Assembly: GCF_051020765.1 (NCBI RefSeq)
Contig: NW_027469118.1
Span: 310,001 to 374,000, forward strand
Source: Lasioglossum baleicum
Taxonomy: Eukaryota; Arthropoda; Insecta; Hymenoptera; Halictidae
Length of the DNA: 64,000 nt
Direction: 5' to 3'
Shown here piece after piece: positions 57,957-64,000 of the stretch (its first letter is position 1; the number at the start of each line of letters is the position of its first letter). A program made the translations under genes and the position numbers. Under the pieces are notes generated by a model. It did no database searches and had not been told where the DNA came from. It was given only the letters and a program-made list of their open reading frames with translations.

Positions 57957-59378
57957 ATGTCTCGCCCAATCACACGATCCCAAACGGATCCCCGAGCGGA
58001 TCCTAATCAAGACCTTCCTCCGCCAACCGAGGAAGAGCTACTTCTTTACGCGCAAGATCTCGCCCGTAAAGAGGAATATTTAAAAGAGCAAACCGAATTC
58101 ATTGCTAAATTGCGTCTTAAATATGAAGAAGACGCACAGAATCAAAATAACATGCTCGATGAAATACGCAAAGAGCTCCACAATATTCAAGCCTTGAACC
58201 AAAACTTACGTCACCAAGCGCCTACACCAGGCCCCAGTAACGTCTCTAACACGCGAGAACCTTCATTATCAGAGCCACGCGAAACCCCGCAATATGAGCC
58301 AACAGGAAATTTCGCGTTGAAACAAGCCGCAGAACTCGTACCCAAATTCGACGGAACATCGATTCCCGTCCTAAAATTCATCCGCGCCTGCAAACGCGCG
58401 CGTGATTCTATCCCCGAATCCATAGAACGTGCCCTTACTAAACTAATCTGCAATAAACTTTCCGATCGTGCGTACGCTGCCATTGAAGGCGAAAACATAC
58501 GTACGATCTCACAACTTTGCGATAAGCTACGAACAGTACTGGGACCCTACAAATTCGTGGACCAGTACCGTGGCGAATTGGCAAGCATAGCCCAGGGCAA
58601 CAATGAGCATATTCTTGACTTCATAAATCGAGTCAAAGATTTACGAACCGCCATCAGCGATTCTACCGAAGGACATTACGACTACAGAGAAATCGATCGT
58701 TTCACAGTCGAGTGCTTCCTTCGCGGTCTACTCCCACAACTTCGCAGCGAAGTTTTGCATTGCCGTTCTCAGAATTCGGCAGAGATCTTCGAAGCAGCCA
58801 TCTCTGCATATAAGCAATATGAGCTGTATCAAAACCGTCGTCGCGAATCTAATCGTGACGATTCCCGCAAGGTAAGCTTCTCAGATAACAGAAGCTCCTA
58901 TCGCCCACGCTCTTCTGACAATTTCAATTCTCGCGAACGCATCCCTGAACGTCGCGACAACAGACCGGATGAGCGTCGCGATAACGGGTCCGACCAACGT
59001 CGAGACTCGTGGAGAAACTCGAACCACAACTCTTATCGTTCTCCAACTCCGCAGTGGCGATCCGAAACCCCTCGCGAACAAAACCCGCAGCGCGGAAACC
59101 GGGACCCGAATTCAAATCGCGACAGACGTTCGGGAGAGCCCCGCAAGTTTTGCAACTATTGCAAAACTCCCGGGCATGACATTCACGAATGTCGAAAAAG
59201 AGCCTATAACAATAACCTGCGCTCGGGAAACGAGTCAGGCCTCCCGACAGGAACGAATCAACAGCGGGAGGCCGCCCCAACAAAGCGCAACCAAACATTC
59301 ACGCAGACCGCCGTTCGAACGAACGAGCTCCCCGAAGACCAGATCGACGATTCGTCTCTGCAGTTAACCTCGCAGTAG
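57957..59378 (+). CDS. gag: Gag, intact 473 aa (B)
   Basis: MSRPITRSQ start. Clearly homologous to A Gag: coiled-coil-like N-terminus, capsid-like region with FALKQAAELVPKFDGTS and ECFLRGLLPQL. The Arg/Asp/Asn-rich linker is longer and has ERRDNRPDERRDNG repeats. CCHC knuckle CNYCKTPGHDIHEC. The C-terminus overlaps the polyprotein. Divergence from A Gag is spread over the whole length, while the N-terminus and knuckle are nearly identical. Confidence 0.87.
   Translation: MSRPITRSQTDPRADPNQDLPPPTEEELLLYAQDLARKEEYLKEQTEFIAKLRLKYEEDAQNQNNMLDEIRKELHNIQALNQNLRHQAPTPGPSNVSNTREPSLSEPRETPQYEPTGNFALKQAAELVPKFDGTSIPVLKFIRACKRARDSIPESIERALTKLICNKLSDRAYAAIEGENIRTISQLCDKLRTVLGPYKFVDQYRGELASIAQGNNEHILDFINRVKDLRTAISDSTEGHYDYREIDRFTVECFLRGLLPQLRSEVLHCRSQNSAEIFEAAISAYKQYELYQNRRRESNRDDSRKVSFSDNRSSYRPRSSDNFNSRERIPERRDNRPDERRDNGSDQRRDSWRNSNHNSYRSPTPQWRSETPREQNPQRGNRDPNSNRDRRSGEPRKFCNYCKTPGHDIHECRKRAYNNNLRSGNESGLPTGTNQQREAAPTKRNQTFTQTAVRTNELPEDQIDDSSLQLTSQ
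59225..59273 (+). promoter_or_regulatory. -1 frameshift signal (B)
   Basis: GGGAAAC at 59225-59231 in the Gag frame; GGCCTCCCG (59238-59246) pairs with CGGGAGGCC (59265-59273). Stem, spacer and 18-nt loop length equal those of family A, but the loop sequence is different. Confidence 0.85.
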
Positions 59379-62194
59379 ACTCGCCGATCCCGCGCGTACA
59401 AATCTCCGCCCCTCAGCTTCGCGAGAAAAGTGAATTCTTATTAGACACGGGCTCGGAAGTCAATTTGATACGCGCGTCTAGTTTAAAACCTGGGATAACC
59501 ATTGATCCCACGAGCACGATCGAAGTTCATGGAATAACCGAGGGTTCCATAGTAACACTCGGCGAAGTCGTTATATTCATTCAAGGGACAATCCCTGTCA
59601 AATTCCACGTGCTCGGGGACGATTTTCCAGTCAGTGTTAACGGAATTCTCGGCTCGCCCTTCTTTATAGGAGGAGCTGAGATTTCCTTTGCAAGGCAATT
59701 TGTTTTAATCGGAAACATTTCTATTCCGTTCTCTAATTCACGCGCACTGCCGACTGAGCCCCGCGATAGTTCAATGACGAGGGTTATTTCAATGCCTTCT
59801 CCGAAAACGGAGGTCTCTCTTGAAAAGCACGCCGCAAGGACAGAGGAAGAAACATTCCCTCTCTCAAAACGTCGGGTGCAACCGGGAGAGATTCGTATCA
59901 CATCGAATAATATCGTAGAGGAACCGGTCGATAAGCGCAAAAATCAAAATCAACAGTCCGAATCAAGGACTGCAGCAGACTCTAATGAGTTTGCCGTTGA
60001 GCCCCGAACAGCCGCCTGCATTGCAGTCAGCGTACAGGGCCCGAAACAGGGATATATCCGCCGCGTCAGCGTAGCGCCGGATGTATTCCTCGGTGACTGT
60101 GTAGTCACTAATCGCGGAGGCAAAGCGAGCCTCAGATGTTTCAACACATCTCCGCGTCCGATCTCATTCCGATTACCCGTGTTAGAGGTGGAAGAGATCG
60201 AGCGTTATTCAACTAATTCCGGGTACTATCCCGACGCATTCGGTAACCATCCCGACCTTTCTAATTCCGGTAACCATCCCGACGTATTCGGTAACCATCC
60301 CGACCTTTCTAATTCCGGTAACCATCCCGACGCATTCGGTAACCATCCCGACCTTTTCAATTCCGGTAACCATCCCGACGTATTCGGTAACCATCCCGAC
60401 AATTTTAATCCAGAGTCCAAAGAAGACTCCCACGAATTCAAACCTATGAAGGTTTATTCTACAAGCTCCGGTATCAAGTCCGATTGTTTCTATTCCGAGT
60501 CTAGGTTGAAAGGAAATGTCCCCGCCTTTGATTCTCTAAAGACGACAGAACGTCTACATAAAGTAAAGCATAAAACTCTACCTCGTATAGACCGAGTATA
60601 CGAGTCGATCATAAAAGATCATCCCGCGATAATTTCTAAATCAGAGTCAAAGAGAGTCTATATTTCATTTCAAAAACCTACCTCTGATTTTTCGCCGGAA
60701 CATGATCTCTTCCAATCTCAACGGTCAAGTATCCGTGCACCGCAAAGCGAGTTTCATCCATCTAGGAATTATACGTCTGTAAAATACGCGTCAGCAAAAA
60801 GGAGAAACAAATTTCGTATTATACTATACCTCTGCGATAACCCGCGAACAATGATTATAGCATCTCCTGCGACTTGCGATAAGAAACCCTCCCAGGAGAT
60901 TTCATTACAGTCCTCCGCTGACGCGAAATTAGAATCCGCGATAATCACGCGTCCGGTCAACAGCGATAAGCGAGCGAAATCCGAAACCCAGCGTCGACAG
61001 AATCTCCTTCCACCGCCGGAAGATACAGAACAAACGACAGCAGCACTTCGAAGAAGTTCCTACAGCCAGAATCCCAGCCTGTTCCCAGCCGCCTACCACA
61101 TCGTGTCCAGTATCCACAAACACAATCAACATGTGCGGACACTTACAACCGGCGAGACCATCGGCGAACAAAGCCGGAGACTTCGTCTACAGATACCAGG
61201 GAATATTCTGCTACAATGGCAGACACAGAATCTCCCTAAATGGCAGAGAACTATGCCTTGCCTGCAGTCTCACTGCGGTAGTCAGGAGGGTCATCGTATA
61301 CACGCACGTTCTTACAAGGAAAAAGAAGAACGCATGCGACGCGTGTACAAAACCCATATTGAGGGAAACCCCAATATTGGAATGCATCCACTGCAGCTTC
61401 CTCCTCGCACTGGATCGAGCAGCAACAGACACTGCCAGAATAAGAAGAGAAAGAGGCGAAATTCTCACGGACGACGAAGAAGAGGACGAAAACTCAAGCA
61501 CCTCTTCCTCGGACGAAGACACCAATACTCAAGCAAATTAGAGATGCAGAGTGTTTGTGCCAAAGCCGTAATCTCGTCACCTGAGACAAGAGTGATTACT
61601 CTAACCAACAAGGGGAGCAAAATGCCGAGTCAACAGGGAGATTACTTATCCATACTCAGTATTCCCCTGCCGGTTGGACTTGCTCACCCCCCACTAACCC
61701 ACATCGAACAAACAAAGCAGAAGAGCAGTCATTCTGCAATCGCCCACCGCTCAAGCAACATTACGAAAAAGCACGTTAAAACACTCATCAAAATGTGCAA
61801 ACAACTTCCAATCAGGAAGGCCGGTCAGAAGAGACCACCTGCAATTCCCACCTACTTGCTCGAAATCTCCTGCTACAATGGCAGGATAAGAATAACGCCC
61901 GACGGAAGGAAACTTTGCTATGACTGTAGCCAGAGAACAGTCATTTCCAATGTAAGAATTTGGAATCACCAGCGAATGTACTCCGTCCAAAACGATTGCG
62001 AAGAATGCGGTGGTCCGATATGCACCGAAACTCCAGTAATGGATTGCCGAGAATGCCTGAGCATTCTGGCCGGACAGGGCATCATGTTAGAAAACCCAGA
62101 GGTCTCCGACTCATCAGATGACTCCGATTCATCCGAAGGAAGTTCGGACGAGGATTCAGACTCGGACATGGAGGAACACCTCATCACGAACTAA
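59225..62194 (+). CDS. pol: -1 frame polyprotein: protease, repeats, filler, in-frame P2; no RT/integrase (B)
   Basis: Open from the slippery site to 62194 (909 codons from the first alternative start, 59465). Retropepsin LLDTGSE at about 59431-59453 and GILGSPFF; spacer with APDVFLGDCVVTN; four 16-aa repeats, no 10-aa repeats; a filler (RLKGNVPAF...) whose end, KYASAK...KRAK...RRQNLL.PPED.EQ, matches the filler of the A copies. After EQ the frame runs for ~240 residues antiparallel to no known domain, across P1 in a different frame, and then enters P2 in frame. That long stretch is basic and low-complexity and may simply be P1 read out of frame. A Gag-Pro-P2 fusion is formally possible. Confidence 0.75.
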   Translation, partial: GKRVRPPDRNESTAGGRPNKAQPNIHADRRSNERAPRRPDRRFVSAVNLAVDSPIPRVQISAPQLREKSEFLLDTGSEVNLIRASSLKPGITIDPTSTIEVHGITEGSIVTLGEVVIFIQGTIPVKFHVLGDDFPVSVNGILGSPFFIGGAEISFARQFVLIGNISIPFSNSRALPTEPRDSSMTRVISMPSPKTEVSLEKHAARTEEETFPLSKRRVQPGEIRITSNNIVEEPVDKRKNQNQQSESRTAADSNEFAVEPRTAACIAVSVQGPKQGYIRRVSVAPDVFLGDCVVTNRGGKASLRCFNTSPRPISFRLPVLEVEEIERYSTNSGYYPDAFGNHPDLSNSGNHPDVFGNHPDLSNSGNHPDAFGNHPDLFNSGNHPDVFGNHPDNFNPESKEDSHEFKPMKVYSTSSGIKSDCFYSESRLKGNVPAFDSLKTTERLHKVKHKTLPRIDRVYESIIKDHPAIISKSESKRVYISFQKPTSDFSPEHDLFQSQRSSIRAPQSEFHPSRNYTSVKYASAKRRNKFRIILYLCDNPRTMIIASPATCDKKPSQEISLQSSADAKLESAIITRPVNSDKRAKSETQRRQNLLPPPEDTEQTTAALRRSSYSQNPSLFPAAYHIVSSIHKHNQHVRTLTTGETIGEQSRRLRLQIPGNILLQWQTQNLPKWQRTMPCLQSHCGSQEGHRIHARSYKEKEERMRRVYKTHIEGNPNIGMHPLQLPPRTGSSSNRHCQNKKRKRRNSHGRRRRGRKLKHLFLGRRHQYSSKLEMQSVCAKAVISSPETRVITLTNKGSKMPSQQGDYLSILSIPLPVGLAHPPLTHIEQTKQKSSHSAIAHRSSNITKKHVKTLIKMCKQLPIRKAGQKRPPAIPTYLLEISCYNGRIRITPDGRKLCYDCSQRTVISNVRIWNHQRMYSVQNDCEECGGPICTETPVMDCRECLSILAGQGIMLENPEVSDSSDDSDSSEGSSDEDSDSDMEEHLITN
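60214..60405 (+). repeat. Coding minisatellite 4 x 48 bp (B)
   Basis: Four 16-aa units of the NSGNHPDAFGNHPDLS type. The 30-bp type seen in family A is absent. Confidence 0.88.
61131..61541 (+). CDS. P1: 136-aa Cys-rich, acidic-tailed accessory protein
   Basis: Independent ATG (AACATG) in a frame not used by the polyprotein. Cys2, 27, 42, 45, 69, 72, 85, 88 and His59 align without gaps with P2. CxxC spacing suggests two zinc sites. Residues 63-67 are basic (RKKKN); residues ~108-132 are Asp/Glu/Ser-rich. Located where an env or other late gene would sit; expression would need internal initiation or splicing (for example from the LTR donor after LORF). No family recognised. The B element at 20701-45390 has the same ORF intact. 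Confidence 0.72.
   Translation: MCGHLQPARPSANKAGDFVYRYQGIFCYNGRHRISLNGRELCLACSLTAVVRRVIVYTHVLTRKKKNACDACTKPILRETPILECIHCSFLLALDRAATDTARIRRERGEILTDDEEEDENSSTSSSDEDTNTQAN
61793..62194 (+). CDS. P2: 133-aa Cys-rich, acidic-tailed accessory protein
   Basis: ATG at 61793 in AAAATG context, in frame with the preceding polyprotein. CYNGR at 27-31, GRKLCYDCS at 38-46, H59, CEEC at 69-72, TETP at 78-81, CREC at 85-88. The tail from ~100 is almost only Ser, Asp and Glu. Up to residue 88 it aligns with P1 with no insertion or deletion at roughly one third identity, so the pair has been kept under structural constraint. Unknown function; zinc-dependent protein or nucleic-acid binding with an acidic effector tail is the simplest inference. 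Confidence 0.72.
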   Translation: MCKQLPIRKAGQKRPPAIPTYLLEISCYNGRIRITPDGRKLCYDCSQRTVISNVRIWNHQRMYSVQNDCEECGGPICTETPVMDCRECLSILAGQGIMLENPEVSDSSDDSDSSEGSSDEDSDSDMEEHLITN

Positions 62195-62442
62195 ATGGCA
62201 ACAACAGTGAAATAAGTGAGCCCATTCCCTCCCAAGACCCCAATAAAAGACAGTCAAATAATGAACATTGCGATTATAGACTGTCGGACATTGCGAAACC
62301 TACCCCAACTCCTCGCGCAGAATCAGACAACATCTCAGTGCATCCAGTGTTTCGTACTGTTAATACAGTCAACGTGCGCCGAGAACTGAGCTCCCTGCGC
62401 GGATCGCTCACTAACGATGCGTCTCAAGACCAAAAATTGTAA
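62194..62442 (+). pseudogene. Relic of the polyprotein tail downstream of P2
   Basis: In the -1 frame relative to P2 this reads as a homologue of the A tail (NKRQSNNEHCDYRLSDIAKP, DNISVHPVFRT, RRELSSLRG, DAS). It is open to TAA at 62440-62442 but is no longer in frame with the polyprotein. Its survival suggests P1/P2 entered the element fairly recently, or that the tail RNA/protein is still used by frameshift or splicing. Confidence 0.6.
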
Positions 62443-62474
62443 TGCGAGCGCTCACCGAACACAACCTCGGACCG

Positions 62475-62515
62475 AGAGATTTCACTCCGAGAAATCTCTT
62501 CTCCGGCGAGGGAGG
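62475..62515 (+). promoter_or_regulatory. Hairpin and polypurine tract upstream of LTR-B
   Basis: AGAGATTTC (62475-62483) pairs with GAAATCTCT (62491-62499), 7-nt loop; GAGGGAGG (62508-62515) abuts the LTR. Same position as the A hairpin with a different sequence. Confidence 0.6.
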
Positions 62516-64000
62516 TGTTACGTCGGACGACCTCCGACGTTGGTCGAATCGAGGACCGTACCTCGATTCTAGGCTAAGATTAAATATTAAGTACATAATA
62601 CCTCTTAAACCCATCGCTATCAAACTCTTGTTCTAAATCTAATATCTCTTAAACCCCTCTTAAACCCATTGCTATCAAACTCTTGTTCTAATTCTAATAC
62701 ATCTTAAACCCATCACTACTTCACCCACGACTTTTCCTAAACTTGTTCTAATACCCATCACTACTTAAATCTCGACTCTCCCAATTGTTCTAATACCAAC
62801 CACCACTCCAAACTCTCAATCTTACCTAACACTTGTTCAAACCCTCATCTACACTTATAACTTGTTTAAACCCTCATCTACACTTAACACTTGTTCAAAC
62901 CCTCATCTACACTTACAACTTGTTCAAATCCTCAACTCCGCTCGAGTAAACGCCACCTCGAGAACAAAGAGATCGCAACGTCAGCAGTCTTGCACGCGTC
63001 ACCACTCTGTCGAGAGCGAGGACAAAGAGACTGCAACGTCAGCAGTCTTGCACCCGTCACCACTCCGACGAGCGAGGACAATGGGACTGCAGCGTCAGCA
63101 ACCCCCACTCCGAGCGAAGGAGGCTACGCAGAGCTGCCTCTTGCATCAGTCTGGTGCTAGCCAGCGGAGTGAGCGGACGTGTCGGTCTGCGCTCACTCCA
63201 TTCTCACACAACGACATCAGTCAGTCTGGCCCAAGCCAGCGAAGTGAGCAGACGTGTCGACCTGCGCTCTTCTAATTCGCGCTTCGACGTTCATCGACGT
63301 TTGTTCTACAATTCCAATTCCAAATCTAATTCCAATTCTAATTCAAACTCAATACCAATTCCGACTCAACGCAGTCTCTATTCCAATACTAATTCATTTA
63401 CTAACTCCTACGCAATTAATTCATTTAATTCATATTCACATTTATATTAATACAATTGTAACCAAGTGTAACCAAGTTATTATTATAATATATCTTATTT
63501 TACCAGAACTTCGCGAGTGACTTCTCTTACAATTCAATCAATTCAGTGACCTATTTCTCTCCGATATTCAAACTATATCTTCGTTTATCGTGCACTTGTA
63601 GAGTATTGAAACTCGGTCACAAAGGGAGAAGCTTACAGCTCCGCCGAGACAATACGTCTGCAAGCGACATTTTGAACAATTGTTTCCATTAGCAATCGTG
63701 CACTTGTTGAGTATTGAAACTCGGTCACAAAGGGAGAAGCTTACAGCTCCGCCGAGACAATACGTCTGCAAGCGACATTTTGATCGGTCAAGTGTTTTCT
63801 CGGTCAAGTGTTCGATCAAGTCTCCATCAAGTGACAGTTCACACAAGGAATACGTGCAGTGCTAGATCTATAGTGACAGTTCTAACAGTGCCCTCGTTCG
63901 TTACACAGTGACCCGGCTTGGAGGCCAGTTCGTCCGCTCCGCTTGGGTAGTGTCAATGAACGAGCGGACCTTTTCAATAACTATATTTTATTAAAGTCAC
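62516..64000 (+). repeat. 3' LTR-B, cut by the window end
   Basis: First 1485 bp, nearly identical to 55557-57041; contains the AAACCC repeats, three GCNNCGTCAGC motifs and the 107-bp tandem duplication. The LORF region lies beyond the window. Confidence 0.9.

Larger units (their letters stand above)
55557..64000 (+). mobile_element. Family-B element (+), coding-intact, 3' LTR runs off the window
   Basis: 5' LTR 55557-57827, internal 57828-62515, 3' LTR from 62516. Over the 1485 bp available the two LTRs appear to differ at one base (56116 region T versus C in GACGAGYGAGG), so insertion is recent. It carries gag, -1 frame polyprotein with protease, P1 and P2, and no RT or integrase. Inserted in the 5' LTR of A6 after AGTA (55553-55556, presumed TSD). 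Confidence 0.9.

Noticed and set aside
1..64000. An env gene that would make these errantivirus-like
   Set aside because: No ORF with signal peptide, furin site or transmembrane segment was found in the env position; family B has P1/P2 there, which are soluble and Cys/acidic-rich.

Overview
The window is arthropod-type nuclear DNA, most likely from an insect, built entirely of nested LTR retrotransposons of the Ty3/gypsy class. No host gene, tRNA, rRNA or CRISPR array was found. The evidence is Gag with one CCHC knuckle, a retropepsin (DTGS), one complete RT-RNase H-integrase, primer-binding sites matching the 3' end of tRNA-Ser, and 4-bp target-site duplications (TSDs). The species cannot be named from this sequence.

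Two sister families make up everything. Family A has LTRs of about 1.95 kb (TGTTACGTCGTCCG...GTGACA). Family B has LTRs of about 2.2-2.4 kb (TGTTACGTCGGACG...GTAACA). They share an internal plan: Gag, then in the -1 frame a polyprotein of protease, spacer, coding minisatellite, exchangeable middle module and tail. The middle module differs between copies. It is RT-RNase H-integrase in one A copy (A6), a short filler in the other A copies, and filler plus two Cys-rich accessory ORFs (here P1 and P2) in B copies. Both families carry an ORF inside the LTR (here LORF) for a 172-199 aa protein with a basic N-terminus, an invariant Cys-containing core and one or two SUMO-interacting-like motifs.

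Layout: 1-20111, 3' part of an A element (A1, +). Its 3' LTR was split by an A dimer, LTR-int-LTR-int-LTR (3602-16967, TSD CTCG), and by a solo LTR-B (17653-19809, TSD ACAG). 20112-20700, remnant of a B element (+) into which A1 had inserted. 20701-45390, a B element (-) that starts with a variant 3' LTR and is broken by two solo LTR-A copies (23894-25774, TSD CTTG; 27945-29927, TSD GTCC) and by a pair of A elements, A4 and A5 (30413-44201, TSD CGGG). 45391-55556, the full-coding A element A6 (-), inserted in the 5' leader of that B element. 55557-64000, a young, coding-intact B element (+) inserted in the 5' LTR of A6.

Working model: A6-type elements supply RT and integrase in trans. The other copies keep Gag, protease, packaging and LTR signals and are non-autonomous. 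LTR-A has a seven-unit heat-shock element, and both LTR types have arrays of GCNNNRTCAGC (antioxidant-response-like) motifs, so stress-linked transcription is plausible. LORF and the P1/P2 pair are the least conventional parts of the system and the best candidates for undescribed biology.
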